64,000 nt of DNA from the NCBI GenBank assembly GCA_025200525.1, contig CM045763.1, forward strand, positions 61,391,018-61,455,017, in the 5' to 3' direction. The position numbers and the translations under genes were made by a program. The notes under the pieces are model-generated. The model was given only the letters and a program-made list of their open reading frames with translations. It was not told where the DNA came from and did no database searches. Position 1 is the first letter of the stretch; the number at the start of each line of letters is the position of its first letter. Below are positions 23,355 through 35,265 of the stretch, piece after piece. This DNA comes from Camellia lanceoleosa. Its lineage: Eukaryota; Streptophyta; Magnoliopsida; Ericales; Theaceae.

Positions 23355-24615
23355 GTATTTACTGTGTTTAATTTAAATTTTTTGAATTTAATTTTTTAAA
23401 AATTAATTTTTTTGTTTTTTGGTTTTTTTTATTGAATATTTTTAAAATTTTAGATAATTTTTTACTTTGTAGATGCATCCTACTTAGATATATCAAAAAA
23501 TTAAAATATTTATAAAAAAAAATTGAAAAAAATTAATAAATACACAAGAATACCAAAAATGTACTGAAGTTTATTTTTTATTTTTTGTATTTTTTATATT
23601 TAGTGAATTTTTAAAAGATTTTTTTTTCACAAATATTATATTTTTTAAGTGTATTTATGTTAGGTGTATGTAAATTTTTTTTAAAAAATGCTTAAAATAT
23701 TAAAAAATTCAGTGATTTGATAATAGAGTTATATTTTGAGTTTGTGAGTTTTGGAATTATAATTTGAAAATAGAAAATTTGTTTGGTTATAAATTTTGAA
23801 AAAAGTTTTGAATTAAGTTTTGAATTTTTGATGTGCATATAAAATGAGAAAAGTTGTTTGATTATAAGTTTTGAAAAAAGTTTTCAAAACTTAACTGAAA
23901 TAACTCAAAATCAAACACATAACTCAAAATTCTATTCAAAACTCATAACCAAACTCTTTTTAAAATTCAATTCAAAAAAATAATTTGTCATTTTGGTCTA
24001 AAAAAATAATTTTTATATTTAAAAAATATCAAAAACAAATATAAATTTTTTTTTTCCAAATAACAAGTGAATTTAGAAAACTCAATGCTTGGTTAGAGTT
24101 TTCCAAAAACTCTTTTCAGAAAATTTTACTTTCTTATTTTTCGTCTTTTTTTGTTTTTACTGAATTTTTTTAATATTTTAACCAAACAAATTTTCTATTT
24201 TCAAATTATAATTCCAAAACTCACAAACTCAAAATATAACTCTATTATCAAATCACTTAATTTTTTAATATTTTAAGCATTTTTTAAAAAAAATTTACAT
24301 ACACCTAACATAAATATACTTAAAAAGTAAAAAATTTGTGAAAGAAACCTTTTAAAAATTCACTAAATATCAAAAATACAAAAAAAAAATACGAGAATTC
24401 CGTAAATATTTTGTATTTTTATGTATTTATTAATTTTTTAAAATATTTTTTCACAAATTTTTTACTTTTTAGATACATCTAAGTAAGGTGCATCTAAAAA
24501 AGTAAATTTTTTTTTTTAAAATTTTAAAAATATTCACTAAAAATCAAAAAACACGAAAATCAAAAAACTCAATTTTCAAAAAACTTAATCCAAAAAACTC
24601 AAACCAAACACAACT
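23355..24615. repeat. 1.26-kb long inverted repeat (fold-back) made of MITE pieces
   Basis: The left arm (about 23355-23788) and right arm (about 24180-24615) are inverted copies. A 77-bp segment at 23712-23788 is a perfect reverse complement of 24180-24256, and weaker pairing continues outward to both ends. The outer arms are family Y sequence (CATCCTACTTAGATATATC at the left, ATACATCTAAGTAAGGTGCA at the right). The inner part resembles the MITE at 38420-38757. A transcript across it would form a long hairpin. Confidence 0.7.
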
Positions 24616-25017
24616 GTTCCTAAGGAGGTTAATTCATAACTATATTCCTATCCGTCATAATTAAAATAATTTTGAAAATGTCTTTTTTCTATCTCATTTT
24701 AAATAGTAATAAAAGAGACGTTTATCTTTAAAAAATAAATAACATATGTATTTTTGAAATAAATTATTTTTATTTTTTAAAATAAATTTCATAAAATAAA
24801 AATATTACAATTGTTAGATCAACTTATTTTTATTTATTTATGAATAATATATGTAAAGCATCTTATAAATTAAATTATTTAAATTAGGGGATTTTTTTTT
24901 CAGCTCCCTAATAAGAGTAATTTACAGCATAAAGGACACCAAAAATAGGAATGATGTCTCAGGTCCCTCACTAATGACAGGCGTGTTTTTCATTTTTTTT
25001 TGGACCAAAATACCCTT

Positions 25018-25165
25018 CACAGATCAGAGAAATTTCGGTCGAGAGAAATTTGATCCGGAGAAATTTGGTCCAGAGAAATTTCGGTCTAGAGAAATTTCAG
25101 TGCAGAGAAAATTGGTCAGAGAAATTCTGGCCCAGAGAAATTTCTCTGGACCAAATTTCTCTGGA
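25018..25165. repeat. Minisatellite of AGAGAAATTT units
   Basis: About eight units of 15-16 bases with the core CAGAGAAATTT follow one another and end in the inverted unit AGAAATTTCTCTGG. The EKF-rich open frames on both strands here are by-products of the repeat. Isolated copies recur to 25990 within the same element. Confidence 0.75.
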
Positions 25166-25408
25166 TGAGTTTCTCTACTTTTCTTCTCATTCACATCCAA
25201 ATCACTGTGATTCATTAGGTAAGCAACATTGTTCAACTGAATTCAACTAGAAAAATTTCACATTGTAATATGTAAGCAACATTAGAATGGGATAACAATG
25301 GCAACTTACCAGAACCAGAGAAATTCTAGAAAAATCTGAGTATTTCTCTGGTTTGTTATTGAAATATCAATTGAGAATTTCTTTGGTTTATTAAAAATAA
25401 CAATTGAG

Positions 25409-25791
25409 ACAATGAAAACATACCTGGAAACATAGTAAGCCATTTAATCATTTGAGCTTCAAGTCCAGATTTCAGCCTTTGTAACTTCCTGAATTTATTT
25501 CAAATTCTACACAAGAGTTTACTTCATTTTTGTTATCTGCAGTTTGAGGCTTCAATGACTTGGATACATATTCACAGAGAAAATCTCATCACCAGAGAAT
25601 TTCTCTGGATTCAATCCAAAGAAATTCTTTAAACCAGAGAAATTTTCTGCATCACAAAAAAAAAAAAAAAAAGTGAATCAGAATGAGAATGCTCTGAATG
25701 AGAATGACCAACCAGAGAAATTCACTTGTAAACCCCTTGAAACAATGAAAACATACCTGGAAACATAGCAAGCCATTTAATCATTTGAGCT
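25409..25791. repeat. 50-bp direct repeat inside the Mutator-like element
   Basis: The segment at 25409-25458 (ACAATGAAAACATACCTGG onward) recurs at 25742-25791 with a single visible change. Confidence 0.65.
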
Positions 25792-26430
25792 ACAATTAAA
25801 CCCATGTCTAACAAACCTACAAACCCACAAATTTCTCTGGTCCAAAACTAAAGAAATTTTCTCCAAACCAGAGAAATTCTCTCTATTTATAGTAAAGCTG
25901 TATTTTTATAAACAGAACTTGGTGATTGTACATTAATCTAGGAAATTTCTCTGACTTCACAAAATTCTTTGGCTCTATTACAAAGAATTTCTCTGACTTA
26001 CTGAAGGAATTTCAAGTCGCACAAACCCATTGTATTACCATCTTGTTTCCTGTAGGCTTTCAAACCTTCAAATAATCCCTACACACAAATGGAAACGAAA
26101 ATTAAAATTACAATAGATGAAACTAAAACATTAACCAAGTAAAACAATAAAGCTAAAATAAAAACACATGTGCCTTGTTATACTGCAATGCTTCTTAAAT
26201 TATGAAATTTACATCTTTGAGTTTCAAAATTATTGAAAAGCTGCAACTGATTGGTACTCTAAAAAAAAAACAGAATTAAAAAAAAAGGAACTTGAATGAT
26301 TTCCTCAAAAACTCACTTCAGATTGATATCTATCCATGGGATTTGAAAATCTCAGAGAAAATCTCACCAGAGAAATTAAGAAATGTAATACTATTCAACC
26401 CAGAGCAAGACTTACAACTTCTCAATGCTT

Positions 26431-26712
26431 TGCGATTCATCAGAGATTGGACTTCAATTTCTAGCTTCGATCTCAGATTTGATTTCGCAATTTGATTCTG
26501 GTCTGTGAGTAGACTTTGCAATCTGATTTCGGCCTTCGATTCACATTCATGATCTTTGAATAAACTTCGTTGTTGTGATTATTATATTGCAATGAGAATC
26601 TGTGCGATTCATCAGAGATTGGACTTCAATTTCTAGCTTCGATCTCAGATTTGATTTCGCAATTTGATTCTGGTCTGTGAGTAGACTTTGCAATCTGATT
26701 TCGGCCTTCGAT
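26431..26712. repeat. 110-bp direct repeat inside the Mutator-like element
   Basis: Positions 26431-26540 and 26603-26712, both starting TGCGATTCATCAGAGATTGG, appear identical over 110 bases. The phrase GTTGTGATTATTATATTG follows both copies, directly after the second and 26 bases later after the first. This suggests a recent tandem duplication of about 170 bases followed by a small loss. Confidence 0.75.
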
Positions 26713-26893
26713 GTTGTGATTATTATATTGGGCTGGAAATTGAAAACCACGTATAATATACAAAAGGGTAAAATAGTTATTTTATAAACTAAACTAACAT
26801 TGAGGGACCTTAGACACCAAAAAATATTATTGTGGATCTCTCCTCATATGAAAAGTTGGATAGGGACCTTAGACCAATTTTCCCTTTAAATTA

Positions 26894-28208
26894 TTAAAAC
26901 ATAACTCATGAACTTCACGGATATGATAATAAAGTTCAAAGACCAGCATTTTTTAAAAAAGATTTTATTAACATTTATCCTATAAATACATGTTACCAAA
27001 GTCCATCTTGTGTCTGATCCTACAAAAAAGAAGTCCATCTTGTATATTTTAATAAATAAGAAAGGATTATGGAGCATTTCTCCGTACAATAGTAAAAGAG
27101 GAAATTTATTAATAAGTCTCATATATAAAATTTAAAATTTATTTAATTTTAAAATAAAATATTTATACTAATTAGTTTTATATATTTTTACTTGTTATTA
27201 AAAAATTATATTAAAAAAAAAATTAAAAACATTGCTATGTCCTACCACTATAGGACTTCTGTTAAATGGCAATCGGTGATTCGCCGAAATGTTCAACACG
27301 ACCGAAAAATCACCTGAATATCACTAGAGATTCACCGGAGTATTGCCGGAATGTTTTAAATATTACTGAAAGTCATCGGAATGTCTAGAATGTTCGCTTC
27401 TAATGTCAAAAGCCTTCAAGCTACCTTCTTAAAATAGAATAACCAATTGAGCATCATTTGCTAGTCACCAACCCCTCTTTGTAGCAAGCGATTTTCGGAG
27501 AATTGTTCGTTAGATTAGGGCACGTTCGATCTAGTGTATTATCAGATTTGGGGTGAGATCTCGGGGATGGATATTTCGGGAAAGGATTGAATCATGGAGA
27601 CTAGGACGCCTATCCTATAAAAATTCATTCGAGAGGCTTCTGTTGTGCGGGATCCAAAGATGGGATTGAATGTCAAGAATATTGCCGAAGACTTATCGGA
27701 ATGTCCAAAATATTGCCCAAAAAAAAGAAAAAGAATAAACAGAGAAATTAAAGCGAAAAAACATAGCAAAACATGCAAAATATTGATAAATTGAAAGAAG
27801 AAAAAAAATCTAAAAACAACCAAAAACAACAATGGGAAAAAAATATATCATTTTTAATTTTTGTAGGGTTTAAACAAATAATTTTCAATATTGAAAAACA
27901 AACTTTGAAACTATAAAATGTTACAGTTTCAAAGTATGATTCTATTAAGTATTTGTCCTTATTAATCAAATTGAAAAATATGTTATGAAATTGTAAAATT
28001 TTACAGTTCTAAAAAATTATTCATTTTGGCACAAAAAAAAAAAATGTAAAATTTTAGGCTGTGTTTGGCTGTATTTTCAAATTAACTTTCAACAGGTGAA
28101 TTCCCGCTTGACGTTTGGATAGGACACTCAAAATATGATTCCGCGTGTTAATTCAAATTACGGTTTGAAAATTCGTTTGGCATCTTGTAGTTCATTTCTC
28201 CGCTTTCA
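26894..28208. other. Intergenic DNA, unassigned
   Basis: AT-rich sequence without a gene. The part from 27240 to 27720 is less AT-rich and repeats ACCGGAGTATTGCCGGAATG-like words (ATTGCC, CGGAATGT), which suggests an old unclassified repeat. From 28058 a GGCTGTGTTTGGCTG end starts what looks like a MITE cut by the chromovirus. Confidence 0.4.
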
Positions 28209-28213
28209 ACGTG

Positions 28214-30522
28214 TGTCACGACCCAAACCCGGCCCTATGGGTTTAGCATCAGAATCGCCAAGAATCCGAGATTACCAAGGCCTGACGATATCTGATAAAG
28301 CAGTCTGAGGCTGGCGGAAATATCTGAAGTAACTAGTGTCCATTGAGCTGTAAATCAGTATGCCAAAACATTTTTCATGCATTCTTTCAATTGAATCTGA
28401 TCTATACAATCATTTACAATCGGTCGACAGGATCAAGTCCCTAGACAACGATCTGATATAACGAAGGCATCTATACAAAACAGTGAGGAGACCGATAGGG
28501 GACACAAAAACACCCCAAGCCATAGCATGGCAACTCGGAACCTCACAGTGAGGCACATAGGCTGGCTTGACAAAACTGGGGACCAATTCCACGCTCCTAG
28601 TTCCAGTCTGGTTGCTGAGAACCTACATATATATATAAACAGTGAGCTGAAGCCCAGTGAATAACATACAGTGTAAAGAGGTTATGAATGAATGTCCCTT
28701 ACAGTAATGAAATCAATTCATTATACAGTATTGCAATCAATCAGTCATATGTGGTACATCCATTAGCCTATAAACAGTAGGTCCAGAAAGGACCGCCTTA
28801 CTGAACCCAACAATAATGATGGCCATCAATCAAGAAACAAGTATGGTTCCACAAGGAAACCGACAGAGCTCAGTAACGATCAATAACGATGGGTGCTAAG
28901 GATGCCACTGTCTGATTGAAATACAGGACATACATTCATTCAATAAACAATATCAGTTCAATAAACAGTTCAGTTCGGTATTCAAAATATAACCATTTGA
29001 ACATATCTTTACACAATCTGTTACTCACAGAGATTGGGCTAATAGCAGCTAGAGCGCGTCCCCGAGAGCCAACCTTAAACAGTTAACAAATAGAACACAC
29101 ACTAAGTTCACAGTTGGAAGGATATAATTTAAATCCCTAAATTTTCTCGGTGTGGTTCTACGTCTAAATCCTCATTAAGATGCCTTAAACTAGGCCTAAG
29201 AATGCCTAGGATGGGATGAGGATGCAAAAATGTGCCGTAAATCAGTTTGAAATTTTTGAAACAGGCCTCCGCCGGCGAGTTTCCCTTTCGGCGGACAAAA
29301 CAAAGGTCCTCGCCGGCGTCAACTTCACCGCCGGCGGCCGATCTACAGTGCAAGATGTTGATCGCGATTTCCGCCGGCGTGAAACTCTCCGCCGGCGGAT
29401 CAGAAACAAGTCGAAGAAATGCTGGGAGCATGAATTCCCCGCTCGAGCGGCACTTCACTTCGGCGGACCTCAAAATCTGGAAAACCTGAACTATGTTCTG
29501 AGTTCGAAACTCAAGTTTGGGATACCAAAATCGATCCTCTTGGGCCCATTTTCTGGAAAACTCTTTTAAACACATAGAATGACAAGTTTTAAAGCTCAAT
29601 TTAAGAAATCAAGGCCCAAGGGTGTTGCATTTAAACTCAATTTTCATGAACAATTTCGAAACATGACATGCATGATCTTTAAACAATTTCAAGCTTCCAA
29701 ACTAGCTCAAATGAGCTCCAATCTTTGAAAACAATGTAGAAACATGGGCTAATATATGAACATGAGCATGCATGTGACAATTAGCCAAGAATTCAACTTC
29801 AAAATCACCAATTCAAACATGCATGCAACAATGGAGGTCCAATTCAACAATTATGAACTAAATCATAACTTAGCTCTACAATGATGCATGAAACATGCAA
29901 GATGAGGTTCAAAGACAACAAGAAGACAATGAGTTCCTTATCTAGAGTTCCAATTACAAGGTGAGGAGGTTAAATTATGCCAAGATACTTCCACTCTCAA
30001 GCAATCTCCAAGCAAAAACAACAATTTGAGTCCAACTCTCACTCTTCTCCCTCACTCTCTCTTGTTGGTCGGTCAAGGCTCAAGAAATGAGCTGAAGAAA
30101 TGTTTTAATCAAGTGTATAAGGCTCAAAGATGAATAAACAAGGGGCCACTAAGGGTGGCAATTTCGTAATTAAGCCTAACTTTCAATTAATCAATGTTTA
30201 ACCTAATTTAATCATTCATAATCAATTTTCAGATAAATATATCATTAAATCACAAACATTCTACTGATTTCAAAACATTAAGCGGTTTCTAATTCGGCCG
30301 CCGATAAGGCCTTCAATTAGCAATTTAAACATAAAATGCAAACAGATAAATCAATCAATCAAACAGATACCATATGCAATTCAATAGATTACTCATTCAA
30401 TTTGGTTTGATTCCATTCGATGTTTCAAGAGTTTATCCGATTCGATTATCGGTCATTATCGATTCGGTTTAGCGAATGTCGGTAGATAATTGATTGGTTT
30501 AATGTCGATCACGAGGTTATTC
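28214..30522 (-). repeat. 3' LTR of the chromovirus
   Basis: The left copy begins TGTCACGACCC on the plus strand. Its other edge, by alignment to the right copy, falls near GAGGTTATTCTGA, where the expected terminal dinucleotide is no longer intact. Long parts (for example 29570-30290 against 36640-37370) are almost identical to the 5' LTR, but several short blocks differ completely. A 156-codon frame at 29129-29599 lies inside it and is not a gene. Confidence 0.85.
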
Positions 30523-30540
30523 TGATCTCCTCCTCATGAG
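30523..30540 (-). other. Polypurine tract of the chromovirus
   Basis: On the coding strand a purine run GAGGAGGAGA lies directly upstream of the 3' LTR, where plus-strand priming of reverse transcription is expected. Confidence 0.6.
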
Positions 30541-30613
30541 GAGTTTAGTCCTCTAAACTCGAGTTACCTTCTGTCTGGAAGAAAACAGGATTCAGCGGGA
30601 ACAAATCAGGATA

Positions 30614-31012
30614 TCACCTAGCCATGTCATCTTCCCTTTCCCAAGTGGCATACACACCACCATGGTTCTGCCAATCAACTTTCACTAGCGGGATCTCTTT
30701 GTTTCTCAGTTTCTTGATCCGTCGGTTCACAATCTGTATAGGCCGTTCCTCGTAAGTGTAGTCATCACTAAGCACTATCCGAGTAGGCTCAATCACATGA
30801 AACGGATCCCGGAGGTAGTCTGTCAACATCGAAATGTGGAAGACGTTATGCATATGCTCCATTTTAGGAGGAAGCGCAACTTGATACGCCACCGGATTGA
30901 TTTTCTCAATAATCTGATACGGTCCGACATACCGCGGCGCTAACTTGCCTTTGACTCCAAAGCGAGTCTGGCCTTTCATTGGTGTCACTTTCACAAACAC
31001 GTGATTACCCAC
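30614..31012 (-). pseudogene. Chromovirus integrase C-terminus with chromodomain-like tail
   Basis: This 132-residue fragment contains the integrase GPY/F-like segment (LAPRYVGPYQIIEKI, then VAYQVALPP) and HNVFHISML. It ends in a chromodomain-like stretch with VKVDWQNHG and ATWEREDDM. In chromoviruses this tail is thought to steer integration to particular chromatin. It should follow the integrase core in one frame, but a stop upstream (near 31060) separates them. Confidence 0.8.
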
Positions 31013-31060
31013 TTCATATTCTCTATCCCGTCTTCTGGCATCTGCATAACTTTTACATAC

Positions 31061-31345
31061 TCATGCGGTTTTCAGTCTCTGTTGTATCAGTTTTATCTTT
31101 TCAGTTGTTTCATACACAATCTCAGGCCCAAGCAAAGGCCCATCTCCAACTTCTGCCCAGCAGATTGGAGATCTACACTTTCTGCCATACAATGCCTCGA
31201 AAGGCGCCATTCCAATATTCGAATGGTAGCTGTTGTTGTAGGCGAATTCAGCCAACGGTAAATGACTTTCCCAATTTCCCTGAAAGTCCAGTACACACAT
31301 TCTCAGTAGGTCCTCTAGAGTTTGGATGGTCCTTCGATCGTCCAT
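31061..31345 (-). pseudogene. Chromovirus integrase core, distal part
   Basis: The fragment carries [23 protein letters not shown] and [15 protein letters not shown], the usual sequence after the third catalytic residue of gypsy integrases. The short stretch expected to hold the catalytic Glu is disturbed by small deletions at 31330-31400, and the frame does not join the upstream part. Confidence 0.8.
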
Positions 31346-31370
31346 CTGTCTCGAGGATGATAGGCACTAC

Positions 31371-32093
31371 TCACCTCAATTTAGTACCCAATGCGATCAG
31401 AGGCTCTGTAACCTCGATGTAAACTTGAATCCTGTCAGAAACAATAGATACAGGCACTCCATGCAATCTCACAATTTCATCAATATAGATAACAGCCAAT
31501 TTGTCTGCATTATAAATTGTCTTGACAGGTAGGAAGTGTACAGATTTAGTTAATCTATCAACAATAACCCAAATAGAATCCATACCTTTCCTGGAGCGAG
31601 GTAATCCAACGATAAAATCCATCGTGATATGCTCCCATTTCCACTCTGGTATGGGTAAGGGTTGCAGTAATCCAGCAGGTCGTTGATGTTCCGCTTTGAC
31701 TTGCTGGCAATGAAGACATTTGGACACAAAGTCGGCAATTTCCTTCTTCATTCCTGGCCACCAGAAATTCTGTTTCAGATCTTGGTACATTTTTGTATTC
31801 CCTGGGTGAATCGAAAACTTCGAACTGTGGCCTTTTTGCAGAACTCTTCTCTTCAATTCAGTGTCATTTGGTACACACAGTCTTTCTTGAAATTTCAATA
31901 CGTTGTTCTCAAATTTGAACCCCGGTCTCGGTTTCGAATCTCTTTCCTCAATAATCTTTTTCAAGGAATCATCCAGTTGTTGTTTTTCTTTAATCTCTTC
32001 AATCAATGCTGGTTGAGCAGTAATGGCAGCTATTGTTCCACCCTGTTCTCGCAAGACAATTTCAATTTCAGACTTCTCAAGGTCATAAAGCAA
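31371..32093 (-). pseudogene. Chromovirus integrase, zinc-binding and proximal core
   Basis: The fragment includes the zinc-binding region (GHSSKFSIHPGNTKM, then CLHCQ), the first catalytic Asp in ITMDFIVGLP and the second in IVSDR. After that the reading frame is lost near 31440. It is in frame with the RNase H fragment upstream; only one TAG at 32100-32102, probably from a CAG codon, separates them. Confidence 0.8.
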
Positions 32094-32099
32094 CTCCCT

Positions 32100-32600
32100 C
32101 TATCCAGTCAACAAACAAGCTAAGTTCCCAATCGATTTTCGGCTCAAGGCGTCGGCAACGGTGTTGGCTTTCCCCGGATGGTACAGAATCTGTAGGTCAT
32201 AATCTTTGATCAGTTCTAGCCATCTCCGCTGTCTCATATTCAATTCTTTCTGAGTGAAAAAGTACTTCAGGCTCTTGTGGTCGGTATACACTTCACAGGT
32301 TGCTCTATACAAATAGTGACGCCAGATTTTCAGTGCAAAAACTACTGCAGCAAGTTCTAAGTCATGGGTCGGGTAGTTCTTTTCATGTGGTCTCAACTGT
32401 CTGGAAGCATAAGCAATAACTCTCCCATTCTGCATTAAAACATATCCCAAACCCTTATGAGAAGCATCACTAAATACAGTATAACCATCCATACCTGAAG
32501 GTAGAGTCAAAATCGGTGCAGTTACAAGTCTAGTTTTCAACTCCTGAAATGCTGATTCCCTTTGGTCAGTCCAGTCAAATGATATCCCTTTCTGTGTCAA
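32100..32600 (-). pseudogene. Chromovirus RNase H domain
   Basis: It contains the RNase H landmarks [40 protein letters not shown] and [14 protein letters not shown] in order. It should be continuous with reverse transcriptase, but a small deletion near 32660 shifts the frame. It ends in an in-frame TAG. Confidence 0.85.
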
Positions 32601-35061
32601 TCGAGTCGATGGTAGGGCAATTTTGGAGAAGTCTTTGACAAATCTCTGTAATATCCAATCCCAAAAAGCTTCGGACTTCGGTTACATTCGTCGGTCTAGG
32701 CCAGTTCACTACGGCTTCAATTTTCTGCGGATCAACAGAAATTCCATCTTTGTTAACAACATGCCCCAAAAACATCACATGATCGAGCCAAAATTCACAT
32801 TTAGACAATTTAGCATACAGTTTCTGTTCTCTTAAGGTTTGCAGGGCAAGTCTCAGATGATGTTCATGTTCTTCTACAGTCTTAGAATAAATCAGTATGT
32901 CATCTATGAATACCACAATAAAATCATCAAGGTATGGTTTAAAAATTCTGTTCATGAGGTCCATAAATGCAGCAGGGGCATTCGTAACTCCGAACGGCAT
33001 AACTAAAAATTCATAATGGCCATACCTCGTTCTAAAAGCAGTTTTATCAATGTCTTCCGGTTTGACTTTCAGTTGGTGATACCCCGATCTAAGATCAATC
33101 TTGGAAAACACTTGTGCACCCTGTAACTGGTCAAATAAATCATCAATACGCGGTAATGGATATTTATTCTTTACAGTTACCTTGTTCAGTTTGCGGTAAT
33201 CAATACACAGTCTCAGTGATCCATCTTTCTTCTTCACAAACAAAATAGGTGCACCCCACGGTGAGGTACTAGGTCTGATAAACTTCTTGTCTAACAGTTC
33301 CTGCAATTGTACTTTCAATTCCTTCAGTTCAGTCGGAGCCATTCTATAAGGAGCTTTAGATATCGGCTGTGTACCCGGAACCACATCCACAATAAATTCA
33401 AGTTCCCTGTCAATCAAATCCCCTGGCAAATCATCTGGAAATACATCTGGGAATTCTCTGACTATAGGAATGCAATTCACATCAGTTTTAACATTATCAT
33501 TAACAGGTACAGTCAATACAGAACACAGATATCCTTTACACCCCTTTCTAATCAATTTGTGACCTTCTGAAGAAATCAGGTATGGAGGAGGTACTACTCC
33601 ACTCCCATTAAACACAAATTCAGGCAAACCCGGTGGACGGAAAACTACTTGTTTTGTTACACAGTCTATAGTGGCATGATATTTTTGTAGCCAATCCATC
33701 TCCAATATTACATCGAAATTATCTATGTTCAACGGTAGTAAATCAATAAACAGATGCATATCCCCAACAATAATCTCACAAGCAGGATACATATATGCAC
33801 ATGACATGGATCCCCAACAAAGATGATACTGACTAGCGAGATAGTTCATGGGTTCTAAGGGTCTATTCAGTTTACGCGAAAAAGCATGCGACACATAAGA
33901 ATGTGTAGACCCCGAATCAATCAATACATAAGCATTTTGAGCACAGATAGAGAGGATACCTGACACAACGGTCTCAGTATTTTGCACGTCTCCCGGTACT
34001 AAGGTGAACACTCGGCCCTGCCTCATAGGCTCTTTCCCGGTAGCTTTGGGGTTAGGCTTTGGTGGTGCAGCTGATGCTGCTGCGCTTGGTGCATCTTTAC
34101 TACTAACTGGTAGAGCAGAAGGGCAGTCTTTAATTCTGTGGCCCACCTTGCCACACCTGAAACAAGCTCCAGAGATCTGATAGCAAACCCCTTTGTGCTT
34201 GTTGCCGCATACGGAGCAGGGTGGAGTAAATCCACTCCATTGGCTGGGGCTAGTTGTCGACCCCGTATTCTGTTTCTTGGTTGCTGGGTTATGCTTGCCT
34301 TTCTTAAACTTGAAACCCTGCCTTTTTCCTTGCCACTCAGTGGTTGGCGTTTCAGATTGTTTCACCGCTGCAATATTCGTCTCGGCCATCAATGCTCGGT
34401 CGAGAACACCCACAAAAGTTGGCATTTTCAAAACATTTATTCGGTCCTGTATAGCAGCACTAAGGCCTCCTTCAAACCTTCTAGCCTTCTTATATTCGGT
34501 ATCCACCATATGTGGTGCATACCTGGCAAATTCAGTGAATTTCTTCTCATACTCGGCAACAGACATATTGCCCTGTCTCAGCTGTTCAAACTCAGTCACT
34601 TTTCTATCTCTGATGCACTGAGGAAAATACTTTTCAAAGAAGGACTCCTTGAATTGAGCCCAAGTCACAATAGTGTTCGCATCACGGGTCAACATCCACC
34701 ACCTTCTGGCTTCTTCCTGAAGGGTGAAGGTTGCTAACAATACTTTGTTGGCTTCGGAGCACGGAAACATTTCAAATAACTTCTCAGTCTCAAGAACCCA
34801 AGCTTCAGCCTTTAGCGGTTCTAAGCCTCCCTGAAAGGACGGCGGTTTCATCTTGCTGAACTTATGGGTCAGTGCAATAATGTCCACCTCATTAGCATTC
34901 ACATTCTGTACATTCTGTTCCGGTTGCACCGGAGGAGGAGGAGGTGGGGGCTGTTGGTTCGGTTGTTGATCTAGTCTTTCCATTATCAGTCCCATCATTT
35001 GTTCAAGTCTGGCCATTCTGGCCTCAGAGGATGATGACTCAGGTTCATTTACATTATCCAT
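32575..35061 (-). pseudogene. Chromovirus gag-protease-reverse transcriptase
   Basis: The frame begins at ATG 35061-35059 ([10 protein letters not shown]); the upstream extension of the open frame lacks gag-like sequence. Gag has a Gln/Pro-rich segment near residue 40, a conserved retrotransposon gag core (residues about 90-190), and a zinc knuckle [14 protein letters not shown] near 320. The protease active site is [12 protein letters not shown] near 400. Reverse transcriptase follows with [32 protein letters not shown] and the catalytic FIDDILIYS. The frame is open until a deletion near 32660, after RSFLGL, which detaches RNase H. Confidence 0.88.
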
Positions 35062-35247
35062 TTTGCTATAAGCAGTTATAACAGTTATCATTATAAGCAG
35101 TTGTACAATTAAACAGTTTAGCACTTTCACATATAATCAGTCAGTCATAAGCACACACTTTTCAAGTTCGTGAGATGCCCTAATCGCTTTTCTAGGACAC
35201 CCTATAGCTCATTTGGACACGTGTGTGCGGTATAACTCGTGGTAAGT

Positions 35248-35262
35248 ATCGCTCTGATACCA
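35248..35262 (-). other. Primer-binding site (initiator tRNA-Met) of the chromovirus
   Basis: On the coding strand TGGTATCAGAGCG lies three bases inside the 5' LTR. TGGTATCAGAGC is the well-known complement of the plant initiator tRNA-Met 3' end. Confidence 0.85.
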
Positions 35263-35265
35263 CTC

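Larger units (their letters stand above)
24887..26884. mobile_element. Non-autonomous Mutator-like element, 2.0 kb
   Basis: A perfect 9-bp target duplication TTTAAATTA flanks the unit (24878-24886 and 26885-26893). The terminal inverted repeats are long and imperfect: both ends carry AGGTCCCTCA and GACACCAAAAA-type words within about 100 bases. The left end starts GGGGATTTTT; the right end, read inward, starts GGGAAAATTGG. It encodes no transposase. The interior is dominated by AGAGAAATTTCTCT-type words and internal duplications. Confidence 0.8.

Noticed and set aside
24974..25250. Three EKF/REI-rich frames on both strands
   Set aside because: They are translations of the AGAGAAATTT minisatellite.
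29129..29599. 156-codon and overlapping 117-codon frames
   Set aside because: Both lie inside the chromovirus 3' LTR, in the GC-rich palindrome cluster; a matching but differently broken frame occurs in the other LTR.
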